From NCBI RefSeq assembly GCF_004965515.1, contig NZ_SSHH01000004.1, forward strand, positions 464,599 to 528,598: a stretch of DNA of 64,000 bases, given 5' to 3'. Source of the stretch: Alteraurantiacibacter aquimixticola (GTDB taxonomy: Bacteria > Pseudomonadota > Alphaproteobacteria > Sphingomonadales > Sphingomonadaceae). The number at the start of each line of letters is the position of its first letter. The first letter of the stretch is position 1. Under the pieces are notes generated by a model. The model had not been told where the DNA came from. It saw only the letters and a program-made list of their open reading frames with translations, and searched no databases. Shown one piece after another: positions 8,260-16,686 of this stretch. The position numbers were made by a program, and so were the translations under genes.

Positions 8260-9308
8260 CCCACCCGCGTGATATGGCCCATCTTGCGCCCTTCGCGCGC
8301 CTCGGCCTTGCCGTAGAGATGGAGATGCGCCTTGGGATCGGACAGGTGCTTTTCGATATCCAGCGCCTCGGCCCCGATGAGGTTGTCCATCACCATGGTG
8401 TCGGAGATGCTGGAGGTATCGCCCAGCGGCAGGCCGCAAATCGCGCGGACATGGTTTTCGAACTGGCTGGTGACTGCGCCCTCGATCGTCCAGTGGCCCG
8501 AATTGTGCACGCGCGGCGCCATTTCGTTGAACACCGGGCCATTGTCCGTGGCGAAGAATTCCAGCGTCAGCACGCCGACATAATTGAGCTCCCGCGCGAC
8601 TTCGATCGCCAATGCGCGCGCTTCCTCCACCTGCTCACCCACAATGGCGGGGGCGGGCAGCTCGCAATGGGCAAGGATGCCGCCATCATGCCGGTTGCGC
8701 GTGGAATCCCAGAAGCGCACCTCGCCATCGCGGGCGCGCACCATGATGACGGAGAATTCGCATTTGAATTCCACCAGCCCTTCATAGACGAGGCGGCTTT
8801 CGGGAATGCGCAGTCCGGTGGCATCGGCCACGGTCTGTATCTTCCACTGGCCCTTGCCGTCATAGCCGTCGCGCCGCGTCTTCATGATCCCGGGCACGCC
8901 GACCTGGCGCACCTCCTCTTCCACGTCGGTATCGTGGTTGATCGCGGCAAAGGGCGCGGGACGGCCGCCCAGCCTTTCGATATAGCGCTTCTCGCTATAG
9001 CGGTCCTGCGCCACTTCCAGCGCGTTGACGCCGGGGGCGAGCATGGCGGCGGGCAGCGTCAGCAGCGGCTCCACCGGCACATTCTCGAACTCATAGGTGA
9101 TGACGTCGCAGGCTTGCGCGAAAGTGCGCAGCGCCTCCAGATCAGTCCAGGCGGCGCTGGTGAAGGAATGGGAGACCTCGGCCGCCACGCTGTCCTTTTC
9201 CGGCGCGTAGACATGGCAGCGATAGCCCAGCTGTGCCGCCGCGATTGCGATCATCCGGCCAAGCTGGCCGCCCCCCATGATGCCGATCGTACTACCCGGT
9301 GCGAGCAC
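8256..9308 (-). CDS. purK: 5-(carboxyamino)imidazole ribonucleotide synthase
   Basis: An ATP-grasp enzyme of purine synthesis that carboxylates aminoimidazole ribonucleotide to N5-CAIR, the substrate of PurE. It is 350 residues. The N-terminus has GIMGGGQLGRM, the ATP-grasp region has KTRRDGYDGKGQW, and EMAPRVHNSGHWT is the family's C-terminal signature. The start is GTG at 9308, preceded by an AGGA ribosome-binding site at about 9 bases. It follows purE with a 71-base gap, the largest gap in the core of this operon, and overlaps folA. Confidence 0.96.
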   Translation of the reverse strand: MLAPGSTIGIMGGGQLGRMIAIAAAQLGYRCHVYAPEKDSVAAEVSHSFTSAAWTDLEALRTFAQACDVITYEFENVPVEPLLTLPAAMLAPGVNALEVAQDRYSEKRYIERLGGRPAPFAAINHDTDVEEEVRQVGVPGIMKTRRDGYDGKGQWKIQTVADATGLRIPESRLVYEGLVEFKCEFSVIMVRARDGEVRFWDSTRNRHDGGILAHCELPAPAIVGEQVEEARALAIEVARELNYVGVLTLEFFATDNGPVFNEMAPRVHNSGHWTIEGAVTSQFENHVRAICGLPLGDTSSISDTMVMDNLIGAEALDIEKHLSDPKAHLHLYGKAEAREGRKMGHITRVG

Positions 9309-9379
9309 GTGTGGTGGTCCTTTTCCCCTGTGACATGCGGGTCCGCTAACCCGCTGTCCTTATCATCTGGTTGAGGTGC

Positions 9380-9880
9380 TTACTGATCCGCGGGTTTTTC
9401 CGCCACCCGTGCGGTTTGCGCGGCGCGGAAGGCCTTCAGCCGCTCTGCCAGATCGGCATCTTCCAGCGCGAGGATGGAGGCTGCCATGATCCCGGCATTG
9501 GCTGCGCCCGCATCGCCGATGGCCAGCGTGCCGACGGGTACGCCGGCGGGCATCTGCACGATGGAAAGCAGGCTGTCCTGCCCCGACAGTGCCTTGCTCT
9601 GCACCGGAACGCCCAGCACGGGCAGGTGGGTCAGCGCGGCGATCATGCCGGGCAGGTGGGCAGCGCCGCCTGCGCCTGCGATCACGACCTTGAAGCCTTC
9701 GTCCGCCGCGCCCTTGCCGAAAGCATGCAGCCGGTCGGGCGTGCGGTGGGCGGAGACGATGCGCGCTTCATAGGTCACGCCCAGCTCGTCCAGCATGGCG
9801 GCGGCGCGCTTCATGGTCGGCCAGTCGGACTGGCTGCCCATTACGATTGCAACTGGCACGATTGCGACTGGTGCGGACAT
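9380..9880 (-). CDS. purE: N5-CAIR mutase
   Basis: PurE class I isomerises N5-CAIR to CAIR in purine synthesis and works directly after PurK. The 166-residue product shows [18 protein letters not shown] and [11 protein letters not shown], the nucleotide-binding motifs of the family. The N-terminus contains PVAIV twice because of a 15-base tandem duplication (9843-9872); only one copy is expected. It lies 5 bases downstream of gpmA and directly upstream of purK. Confidence 0.96.
   Translation of the reverse strand: MSAPVAIVPVAIVMGSQSDWPTMKRAAAMLDELGVTYEARIVSAHRTPDRLHAFGKGAADEGFKVVIAGAGGAAHLPGMIAALTHLPVLGVPVQSKALSGQDSLLSIVQMPAGVPVGTLAIGDAGAANAGIMAASILALEDADLAERLKAFRAAQTARVAEKPADQ
9843..9872 (-). 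repeat. 15-base tandem duplication inside the purE start region
   Basis: Two 15-base units differing at two positions (9843-9857 and 9858-9872) encode PVAIV twice, just before the conserved MGSQSDW of PurE. The reading frame is kept. Confidence 0.8.
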
Positions 9881-9885
9881 CTCTC

Positions 9886-10572
9886 TCAGCGATCCTTCAG
9901 GTAATGGCGTTCGCCCGGCTGCATCGCATCGTCGAAATCATAGACGATCGGCTCGCCAGTGGGGATTTCGAGGCCGGTGATCTCGTCATCCGAAATACCC
10001 GAGAGGTGCTTCACCAGCGCGCGCAGGGAATTGCCGTGGGCGGAGATGATCACCGTCTCGCCCTTGGTCAGTTCGGGCAGGATCGTGCTTTCCCAATAAG
10101 GCAGCACGCGCTCGATCGTCAGCTTCAGGCTTTCGGTGTCGGGAATGGGAATGCCGGCATAGCGCGGATCGGCGGAGAGGTCGTACTGGCCGCCCTTTTC
10201 CAGCGGCGGGGGCGGCGTGTCGAAGCTGCGGCGCCAGATATGCACCTGCTCCGCGCCGTGCTTTTCCGCCGTCTCTGCCTTGTTGAGGCCGGTCAGACCG
10301 CCATAGTGCCGCTCATTGAGGCGCCAGTCCTTGGTTTCGGGAATCCACAGCCGCCCGCAGGCTTCCAGCGTCAGGTGCAGCGTCTTGATCGCGCGCAGCT
10401 GGACGGAGGTGAAGGCGATCGTCGGCAGCAGGTCCTTTGCGGCGAGCAATTCGCCGGCGGCGATCGCTTCGGTCACGCCCTTTTCGGTAAGGTCCACGTC
10501 CCACCAGCCGGTGAAGCGGTTCTCGAGGTTCCACTGGCTCTGGCCATGGCGGACGAGGATCAGCGTGGGCAA
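9886..10572 (-). CDS. gpmA: 2,3-bisphosphoglycerate-dependent phosphoglycerate mutase
   Basis: This glycolytic/gluconeogenic enzyme interconverts 3- and 2-phosphoglycerate through a phosphohistidine. The 228-residue product carries VRHGQSQWN with the phosphorylated histidine at residue 9, the [14 protein letters not shown] segment, and the second histidine in [11 protein letters not shown]. Length and motifs match GpmA rather than a generic histidine phosphatase. It is the first large gene of the minus-strand operon and ends 5 bases before purE. Confidence 0.96.
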   Translation of the reverse strand: MPTLILVRHGQSQWNLENRFTGWWDVDLTEKGVTEAIAAGELLAAKDLLPTIAFTSVQLRAIKTLHLTLEACGRLWIPETKDWRLNERHYGGLTGLNKAETAEKHGAEQVHIWRRSFDTPPPPLEKGGQYDLSADPRYAGIPIPDTESLKLTIERVLPYWESTILPELTKGETVIISAHGNSLRALVKHLSGISDDEITGLEIPTGEPIVYDFDDAMQPGERHYLKDR

Positions 10573-10619
10573 GGTGCAAGGCTCCTGTTGGTGGCGCTTC
10601 TTTATGAGAGCGCCACCCG

Positions 10620-10766
10620 TTAGCTGGTCGATTCGCCCTTGGGAAGGGGCGCGGGTTCGGCCTTGGCGTCGATCGCCTTGGCCTGCGCCTTGCGGCGGCG
10701 CAGGTTCTCGCGCAGCTTGGCGGCCAGCCGCTCCTCGCGCGAAAGCTTCTTTTCCTCGTTCTCCAT
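10620..10766 (-). CDS. small basic hypothetical protein (48 aa)
   Basis: A short open frame starting [18 protein letters not shown] and very rich in Lys, Arg, Glu and Ala, predicted to be a single amphipathic helix. It sits 47 bases upstream of gpmA on the same strand. Similar short charged proteins occur at this place in related genomes, to my recollection, but no function is known. The start at 10766 is chosen for its Met-Glu-Asn N-terminus; a 13-codon extension to 10805 is possible. It could be spurious. Confidence 0.5.
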   Translation of the reverse strand: MENEEKKLSREERLAAKLRENLRRRKAQAKAIDAKAEPAPLPKGESTS

Positions 10767-10808
10767 GCCTCTCCCATGGCGATAATCGCGCTGTGGCTCA
10801 AGCACGCC

Positions 10809-10836
10809 TTGACTTTCGGTCCGCCCGCGACAATAG
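10809..10836 (+). promoter_or_regulatory. sigma70-like promoter for tRNA-Thr
   Basis: TTGACT at 10809-10814 and CAATAG at 10831-10836 are separated by 16 bases. The predicted start point lies about 35 bases before the tRNA. This is read from the sequence only. Confidence 0.5.
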
Positions 10837-10878
10837 CGCGCGCCTGCCTGCCGATTGGGGCGGGCGATGGTGATTCAC

Positions 10879-10953
10879 GCTGCTGTAGCTCAGTGGTAGA
10901 GCGCACCCTTGGTAAGGGTGAGGTCGAGAGTTCAATTCTCTCCAGCAGCACCA
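10879..10953 (+). tRNA. tRNA-Thr (GGT)
   Basis: A complete cloverleaf of 75 bases with the encoded CCA. The acceptor stem is GCTGCTG paired with CAGCAGC, with discriminator A and CCA at 10951-10953. The anticodon stem CACCC/GGGTG encloses loop TTGGTAA with anticodon GGT, reading ACC codons. The T arm is GAGAG-TTCAATT-CTCTC. It stands alone between the small hypothetical gene (minus) and the PH-domain pair (plus). Confidence 0.97.
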
Positions 10954-11057
10954 TTCCCTATTTTGCCTCAAGCGCCGGCGCGGGCATCCGCCCGCTTGGC
11001 TTTCCTCGCTTCCTGCCGGGCAAGCCCGGCATCGCTGCGGGCGGCCGGTTGGCCTTG

Positions 11058-11077
11058 CGGACCCTTTGGGTCCGTTT
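11058..11077 (+). terminator. probable intrinsic terminator after tRNA-Thr
   Basis: CGGACCC (11058-11064) and GGGTCCG (11068-11074) form a 7-base-pair hairpin with a TTT loop, followed by TTT. A second perfect dyad, TGCCGGGC/GCCCGGCA (11014-11031), lies upstream without a T run. The T run is short, so the assignment is tentative. Confidence 0.45.
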
Positions 11078-11099
11078 CCGCTGTTAGCGTTGCATTTTC

Positions 11100-11130
11100 T
11101 TGCCTCCGGTTGGTGTGTTGGGCATATAAG
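11100..11130 (+). promoter_or_regulatory. candidate promoter, possibly giving a leaderless transcript
   Basis: TTGCCT (11100-11105) and TATAAG (11125-11130) are separated by 19 bases. The expected start point falls on or beside the ATG at 11136. The spacer is long for sigma70, so confidence is low. Confidence 0.3.
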
Positions 11131-11135
11131 GCACC

Positions 11136-11597
11136 ATGTCCGAACCACTCACTCCGGTCGATCGCGCCTATGTTACCGTCTTGCGGATCGAGGCCATTCT
11201 CTTGTCGCTGCCCTTCATCATCGGCGCGCTGGTGGCCGAAGTGGCGCAGGTGATATTCGCCGGCGCGTTTCTGGTGCCCGTGGCGCTGCTCGCCATGCTG
11301 CTGATCCTGATGGTGCCGCTGCGGCGCTACAATGCGCGCGGCTATGACCTTGGCGAGGACCGGCTGCGCGTGGTGCGTGGCCTGCTCTTCCGCAAGGATA
11401 CGGCCGTCCCCTTCAGCCGCGTGCAGCACATCGATGTCGAGCAGGGTCCGCTCGAACGTGCTTTCGGCATCGGGCGGCTGGTGCTGTATACGGCGGGAAC
11501 GCATAATGCCTCGGTCAGCCTGCCGGGCCTCAAGCATGAAGTGGCGATGGACATGCGCGAGGCGATCCGCGCGCATGTGAAGCGCGAGACACTGTGA
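11136..11597 (+). CDS. bacterial PH-domain membrane protein (YdbS-like)
   Basis: A 153-residue inner-membrane protein with two close hydrophobic helices (about 20-62) followed by a bacterial PH-like domain of the YdbS/bPH2 type. The phrase RYNARGYDLGEDRLRVVRG leads into the PH strands, and FSRVQHIDVEQGPLERAFG is the family core. It overlaps the following gene by four bases (GTGA). YdbS/YdbT pairs occur in many bacteria and in Bacillus have been linked to stress resistance; their biochemical role is not established. Confidence 0.88.
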   Translation: MSEPLTPVDRAYVTVLRIEAILLSLPFIIGALVAEVAQVIFAGAFLVPVALLAMLLILMVPLRRYNARGYDLGEDRLRVVRGLLFRKDTAVPFSRVQHIDVEQGPLERAFGIGRLVLYTAGTHNASVSLPGLKHEVAMDMREAIRAHVKRETL

Positions 11598-13117
11598 GCA
11601 CGACCGAGGAGGAAATCGCGCAAGGCTGGCAGCGGGTCGATCCGCGCGCCATTGCGGTCAAGGCCGTGCGCGGGCTGCAACAGGCCTTGCTGCCGATCGC
11701 CGCCGCCTTCTTTGGTGCGCGCGAGATCGGCCATCCGGTGGTCGTCGCCATTGTCGTTATCAGCGCGGCGATCGGCATCAGCGCACTGGCCGCCTGGCTC
11801 GCCTGGCGCCGCCTGCGTTATCGCGTGGGCGAATCGGATATCCGGGTGGAAAGGGGTTTCATCAGCCGACAGGCGCGCTCGGTCCCTTATGAGCGCATCC
11901 AGGACGTCAGCCTGGAGCAGAGCCTCATCCCGCGCCTGTTCAACCTTGTCGAGGTGCGGTTCGAAACCGGCGCGGGCGGCAAGGACGAGCTGAAGCTCGC
12001 CTATGTCACTGCCGAGGAAGGCGCGCGACTGCGCGAAGTGGTGCGCGACCAGCGCGCGGGCGAGGTCTCGGTCGCCAGCACGGCGGATGGGCACGCGCTG
12101 CCCGAACCGCAGCCGGAAGGCGAGGTGCTGTTCACCATGGGTCCCAAGCGCCTGCTGCTGTTCGGCCTGTTCGAATTCTCGCTGGTGGTCTTTGCCGTGC
12201 TGGGCGGTGCGGCGCAGCAGTTCGAATTCCTGCTGCCTTTCGATATCTGGAATTTCGAGGAGTGGGAGCAGCGGCTCGCCGGGCCGGGCGCGTGGCTGGC
12301 GGGGCTCGGCTGGGCATCGCGCATTGTCGGCGCGGCAATCGCAGTGGTCCTTCTGGGCTTCGTGGGCCTTGCCACTGGCGCGATCCGGACGGTGCTACGC
12401 GATTGGGATTTCCGGCTGGAGAAGACCCCCAAGGGTTTCCGCCGCCGCCGCGGCCTGCTGACGCGCACCGATGTGGTGATGCCAGTGCACCGCGTGCAGG
12501 CGATCACCGTCGGCACCGGCCTGCTGCGTCGCCTTTGGGGCTGGCATGGCCTGTCCTTCATCAGCCTGGCGCAGGACAGCAAATCGGCGAACCACGTCGT
12601 TGCCCCCTTTGCGCAGGAGCACGAGTTCGCGCCGATCATCGATGCGGCGGGCTTTGCGCTACCGGAAAGCGGGACGGACTGGCACCGGCCCAGCCGCAAA
12701 TACCGGATCGACAGCGCGCTGCTGGCGGGCATCCCCATGCTGCTGGTGGCTGCCGCCGGCCTGTTCGAGGAGAAGCTGTGGTGGCTCGCGCCTGCCGGGC
12801 TGTTCCTCGCCGGTGCGGAAGCGCTGCGGCAATATCTGCTCTGGCGGTTCGAGCGCCATGCCATCGATCCCAAGCAGATCCTCTCGCGACGGGGCTGGCT
12901 CGCCCCGCGCCTGACCGTGGCGAGCCGGATCAAGCTGCATTCGGTGGAGATCGCGCAGGGCCCGCTGGGCAAGCATCGCGGCTATGCGAACCTCAATTTC
13001 GGCCTTGCGGGCGGATCATTGTCCTTCGACGGATTGCCGCTGGAAGAGGCAGAGGCGATGCGCGCCGCCGTGCTCGACAGTATTGCGGCGGTCGATTTCG
13101 CCAGGCTGCCCCGCTGA
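11594..13117 (+). CDS. bacterial PH-domain membrane protein, multi-domain (YdbT-like)
   Basis: A 507-residue partner of the preceding gene. Several membrane helices alternate with three bPH2-type modules, recognisable by repeated cores: VPYERIQDVSLEQSLIPRLF near residue 97, the MPVHRVQAITVGTGLLRRLW region near residue 296, and IKLHSVEIAQGPLGKHRG near residue 447. It starts GTG at 11594 within the stop of the upstream gene, so the two are probably co-translated. It ends head-on with the GNAT gene, two bases apart. Function beyond membrane association is unknown. Confidence 0.88.
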   Translation: MSTTEEEIAQGWQRVDPRAIAVKAVRGLQQALLPIAAAFFGAREIGHPVVVAIVVISAAIGISALAAWLAWRRLRYRVGESDIRVERGFISRQARSVPYERIQDVSLEQSLIPRLFNLVEVRFETGAGGKDELKLAYVTAEEGARLREVVRDQRAGEVSVASTADGHALPEPQPEGEVLFTMGPKRLLLFGLFEFSLVVFAVLGGAAQQFEFLLPFDIWNFEEWEQRLAGPGAWLAGLGWASRIVGAAIAVVLLGFVGLATGAIRTVLRDWDFRLEKTPKGFRRRRGLLTRTDVVMPVHRVQAITVGTGLLRRLWGWHGLSFISLAQDSKSANHVVAPFAQEHEFAPIIDAAGFALPESGTDWHRPSRKYRIDSALLAGIPMLLVAAAGLFEEKLWWLAPAGLFLAGAEALRQYLLWRFERHAIDPKQILSRRGWLAPRLTVASRIKLHSVEIAQGPLGKHRGYANLNFGLAGGSLSFDGLPLEEAEAMRAAVLDSIAAVDFARLPR

Positions 13118-13118
13118 G

Positions 13119-13433
13119 TTAGCGCGGAATGGGGACGCGCAGTTCTTCCCATTCGGGATGCTTGCCGAATGCATAGACGACATAGGGGCATTGCGGGGCG
13201 ATCTTGAAACCCTGCTCGCGCGCATCTGCGACGATGGCTTCGACCAGCTTTGCGGCGATGCCTTTCCCGCGCGCTTCGGGCGGGGTGAAGGTATGATCGA
13301 CCAGCCGGATCTCGCCATCCTCACCGCGTGCCTTCCATGTCAGCACGGCGGGGCGGTGTGCGCCTTCGACTTCCATCGAGTAAACACCACCACCATCGAC
13401 ATCTTCGCGGGTAATTTCGGCCGGATCGGTCAT
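13119..13433 (-). CDS. small GNAT-family N-acetyltransferase (YjdJ type)
   Basis: A 104-residue minimal acetyltransferase-fold protein. The acetyl-CoA pyrophosphate loop is visible as PEARGKGIAAKL, preceded by the LVDHTFTP strand, and it ends with the YAFGKHPEWEEL segment typical of the YjdJ-like group. The start MTDPAEI at 13433 fits the family; a longer frame upstream overlaps the divergent aldolase gene. The substrate is unknown. It is divergent from the threonine-aldolase-like gene and convergent with the PH gene. Confidence 0.87.
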   Translation of the reverse strand: MTDPAEITREDVDGGGVYSMEVEGAHRPAVLTWKARGEDGEIRLVDHTFTPPEARGKGIAAKLVEAIVADAREQGFKIAPQCPYVVYAFGKHPEWEELRVPIPR

Positions 13434-13485
13434 GTGAGGCTTTCTCCTTCTTGCCTTGAACGGGCGGCAGCGCCATGGCGTTCCC

Positions 13486-14481
13486 ATGCAGTTCCTGTCC
13501 GACAATGCGGCGCGCGTCCACCCAAAGCTGTGGGAAGCGATGCAGGCTGCTGATGTGCCCGACACGCCCTATGACGGCGATGCGCTGAGTGGACGGCTGG
13601 ATGCGGTCTTCACCGAATTGTTCGGCCGCGATTGCGCTGTGCTGTGGGCGGGGACGGGAACCGCTGCCAATTGCCTTGCGCTTGCCACCATGGTCGAGCC
13701 GCATGGCAGCGTGATCTGCCATCGTGAGGCGCATATCGAGATGGACGAATGCGGCGCACCCGGCTTCTACCTCCACGGCGCGAAGCTGCTGCTGGCCGAT
13801 GGCGCAGGTGCCAAGCTGAGTGTCGGGGGAATCGAGGAGGTGCTGGCGGGCATCACGCGCGGCATTCACCAGGTGCCGGCTCATGCGATCTCGATCACGC
13901 AGGTGAGCGAATATGGGCAGGCCTATGCGCCCGAGGAAGTGGCGGCCATAGGGGCGCTGGCGAAAGCCCAAGGCCTCGGCTTCCATATGGACGGCGCGCG
14001 TTTCGCCAATGCGGTGGCCTATCTCGGCTGCTCAGCGGCAGAGGCGGCGGGGCCGGTCGATGCGCTCTCCTTCGGTTGCACCAAGAACGGCGCGATGAAT
14101 GTGGAGGCGGTGGTCTTCTTCGATAGCGCCAAGGCCGATGTAGCCCGCTGGCGCAGGAAGCGCGCCGGGCACCTCAATTCCAAGGGCCGCTTCATGGCGG
14201 CGCAGGTTCTCGCGCTGGTCGAGGACGGGCTGTGGCTGGAGCTTGCCGGCCAGGCCAATGCGGCGGCTGCCGAAGTGGCGGCGGGCGCTGGCGAGCGGTT
14301 GCTTCATCCCGCGCAATCGAACGAGCTGTTCGTGCGGATGTGCGCGGAGGAACGCGCCGCCCTGCGCGCACAGGGCTTTGCCTTCTACGACTGGGACGAG
14401 AGCTGCGTGCGCTTCGTGACCGCTTGGGACACCAAGCCTGAAGACGCGCAGGCCCTGGGCAGGGCGCTGGCGGCCCTATGA
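13486..14481 (+). CDS. low-specificity L-threonine aldolase-like PLP enzyme
   Basis: A fold-type I pyridoxal-phosphate enzyme of the beta-eliminating lyase/threonine aldolase family, 331 residues, that would cleave threonine to glycine and acetaldehyde. The N-terminus MQFLSDNAARVHP, the aspartate-containing HMDGARFANAV, and the PLP-lysine motif FGCTKNGAMN are as expected. A TTG start 10 codons upstream is possible but less likely. The stop overlaps the next gene (ATGA). Substrate preference is inferred from the family. Confidence 0.9.
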   Translation: MQFLSDNAARVHPKLWEAMQAADVPDTPYDGDALSGRLDAVFTELFGRDCAVLWAGTGTAANCLALATMVEPHGSVICHREAHIEMDECGAPGFYLHGAKLLLADGAGAKLSVGGIEEVLAGITRGIHQVPAHAISITQVSEYGQAYAPEEVAAIGALAKAQGLGFHMDGARFANAVAYLGCSAAEAAGPVDALSFGCTKNGAMNVEAVVFFDSAKADVARWRRKRAGHLNSKGRFMAAQVLALVEDGLWLELAGQANAAAAEVAAGAGERLLHPAQSNELFVRMCAEERAALRAQGFAFYDWDESCVRFVTAWDTKPEDAQALGRALAAL

Positions 14482-15434
14482 ACACATCCGAGACGCCCGG
14501 CATGCTCAGCTGGCGGGTGATCGTCCCCTTCATGCTTACCGGCACGATCTGGGGCTCGACCTGGTTCGTGATCACCGGGCAGATCGACGGTGTGCCGGCG
14601 GCATGGTCGGTCTTCTATCGTTTCGCGCTGGCGACGCCGGGCATGTTCCTGCTGGCCTTGGTGATGAAGCGTTCGCTGAAGCTGGACGGGCCGGGGCATA
14701 TGCTGGCAGTGGTGGTGGGCGTGCTGCAGTTCTGCGGCAATTTCATGTTCGTCTACCATTCGGAGCTGCACCTCACTTCCGGCATCGTCGCGGTGTTCTT
14801 CGCGCTGCTGATGGTGCCCAACGCGATCTTTGCGCGCATCTTCATCGGGGAGCGGATGCAGGCGGGTTTCATGCTCGGCAGCGCGGTCGCCATTGCGGGC
14901 GTGGCCATGCTGCTGGTGCATGAGGCGCGGACATCGACCCTGGGCGGCGACGTGCTGCTGGGCGTGGCGCTGTGCCTTGGCGGGCTGCTCTCCGCCTCGG
15001 TCGCCAATGTCGTGCAGGCGAACGAGGTCGGGCGGCGGATTGCGATGGTCAGCCTGCTCGCCTGGGCGATGCTTTATGGCCTGGTGGCGGATCTCATCTT
15101 TGCGCTGGTAACCGTTGGCCCGCCGCCGCTGCCGACGGGCGCAATGTACTGGATGGGCACCGCCTATCTCGCATTGATCGGATCGATCGTCACCTTCCCG
15201 CTGCACTACAACCTCGTGCGAGAGATCGGGGCAGGGCGCACGGCCTATAACGCCATCGTCACCGTGGTGGTGGCGATGCTGCTCTCGACGCTGTTCGAGG
15301 ATTACCGCTGGACCCCGCTCGCCATGGCCGGAATGGCGCTGGCGCTGGGCGGCATGGTGCTGGCGCTGCGCTCGCGCCGGACGCGGAGCGTGAAGGTCGG
15401 GCAGGCGACGACAATGCGGCCTGAACCGGAATAA
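14478..15434 (+). CDS. DMT-superfamily permease (EamA domains)
   Basis: A 318-residue inner-membrane transporter with about ten hydrophobic helices arranged as two EamA repeats. The first repeat has TIWGSTWFVITGQ; the second ends with the GGMVLAL helix and a short basic tail. It overlaps the aldolase stop by four bases, so the two are likely one operon and an amino-acid or metabolite export role is conceivable. The substrate cannot be read from the sequence. Confidence 0.92.
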   Translation: MNTSETPGMLSWRVIVPFMLTGTIWGSTWFVITGQIDGVPAAWSVFYRFALATPGMFLLALVMKRSLKLDGPGHMLAVVVGVLQFCGNFMFVYHSELHLTSGIVAVFFALLMVPNAIFARIFIGERMQAGFMLGSAVAIAGVAMLLVHEARTSTLGGDVLLGVALCLGGLLSASVANVVQANEVGRRIAMVSLLAWAMLYGLVADLIFALVTVGPPPLPTGAMYWMGTAYLALIGSIVTFPLHYNLVREIGAGRTAYNAIVTVVVAMLLSTLFEDYRWTPLAMAGMALALGGMVLALRSRRTRSVKVGQATTMRPEPE

Positions 15435-15525
15435 GGCGGGCAGTCATCTCCGCCTCTCGGGCAAGGTATTCTTGCAGCAGCGCGCTATCCTGATAGAAAT
15501 TCGATGCGGTCGAGCAGGGGGGCAA

Positions 15526-16686
15526 ATGAAAAGATTGATTTTTCTCGCTGGAGTTCCGGCCTTGGTTCCGGCTACCCCATTGTTTGCGCAAGTTGCCAAC
15601 GCCCAGGAAGAAGCGCGCCAACTTGGGGTCGAAGTCTTTTGGCTTCGGCGAAGCCAAACCAGCGAAGACGTAAGTGGCCGGCCCTTATTGCGCCGTGCCG
15701 CCCTCCTGCGCGCGCAATCCAAGATTGTTCCCGAGGATTTTCCCGAGGCCATTCGAAGCAATGCGGGCTCTTCGGGCATGGGGCTGACCCTGCGCGTTTC
15801 GCTGGCGGCGGACGGCAGGGTTTCCGGGTGTGAGCCCCTCACGCAAAGCGTGCAGGAGGGGTTTCGATGGCGAGAGGCCGAGCTCGTGCCCGAGGTTGCA
15901 GAGCTCGTTTGCCGACTTGCGAGTACCAAACTCGCTTTCGCTGCGGCGCTGGATCAGGAGGGGGCAGGCGTGCCCAGCCAGCTCGATATCGCCGTTGAAC
16001 TTTCGTCCCAGATGCGCCTGGTCGTACCTCCGCCTGCACCGGCAGGCTGGGGAAATGCCGATGCGGCCTATGAAGGGACTTGGCCGCCGGTAGTGAGGTC
16101 GAGTGACATCTCCCGGCTCAATGAGCTCGACTTGCCGCGAGGACGGGATCTGCTTGAGAGCAATCCGGATCGCCTGGAAGAGGCGCAAGTCGGCCTGGTC
16201 TTCTCCACCCATGCCGATGGGGCCGTCGGCAATTGCCAGGTCATGCAGTCAAGTGGAAGCGAGGAATATGACCGTGCCAGCTGCGAGGCGCTACGGAGTC
16301 GGCCACAAGTGCCTGGATTGTCGCATCTCCCGGTAATTCTGGAATGGCGCGGACGCCGTTTGCGGGCTCAACTGCCAGCAGCGACGAAAACCCCCGACTT
16401 GGCTGGTGGCGTGACAATCGGCCCCACTTTGATTGCTGGCGTCAAGTTACCGCCCAATGCGATTGTAGCTGCCGAATTGGACATCTCTTCACAGGGTGAA
16501 TTGCTGAACTGCCGTCTATCCCGACCCAGCTATGTAGACGCCCTCGATCGGGCGACATGCGCGCTGTTTGGTGAGGACGCGCGCTTTACAATTCCTCGAG
16601 ATGCATTTGGCAATCCTGTCGACGCTACTCTGGAAGTTCGTGTCGATTGGAGAGAGCTGACGATCTCCCGTTTGGTCCGCCGCTAG
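15526..16686 (+). CDS. secreted protein with three TonB-C-like repeats
   Basis: A 386-residue protein with an N-terminal signal peptide (MKRLIFLAGVPALVP...) and three copies of a module resembling the TonB C-terminal domain. The copies centre on AADGRVSGCEP (about 100), HADGAVGNCQVMQSSG (about 240) and SSQGELLNCRLSRPS (about 330), each with a second cysteine further on. The second copy closely resembles the DTDGRVQSCTVTSSSG segment of the window's own TonB. There is no membrane anchor beyond the signal and no proline-rich linker. A GGGGGG-type ribosome-binding site precedes ATG 15526. Codon use is less GC-biased than in its neighbours. Function is unknown. Confidence 0.75.
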   Translation: MKRLIFLAGVPALVPATPLFAQVANAQEEARQLGVEVFWLRRSQTSEDVSGRPLLRRAALLRAQSKIVPEDFPEAIRSNAGSSGMGLTLRVSLAADGRVSGCEPLTQSVQEGFRWREAELVPEVAELVCRLASTKLAFAAALDQEGAGVPSQLDIAVELSSQMRLVVPPPAPAGWGNADAAYEGTWPPVVRSSDISRLNELDLPRGRDLLESNPDRLEEAQVGLVFSTHADGAVGNCQVMQSSGSEEYDRASCEALRSRPQVPGLSHLPVILEWRGRRLRAQLPAATKTPDLAGGVTIGPTLIAGVKLPPNAIVAAELDISSQGELLNCRLSRPSYVDALDRATCALFGEDARFTIPRDAFGNPVDATLEVRVDWRELTISRLVRR

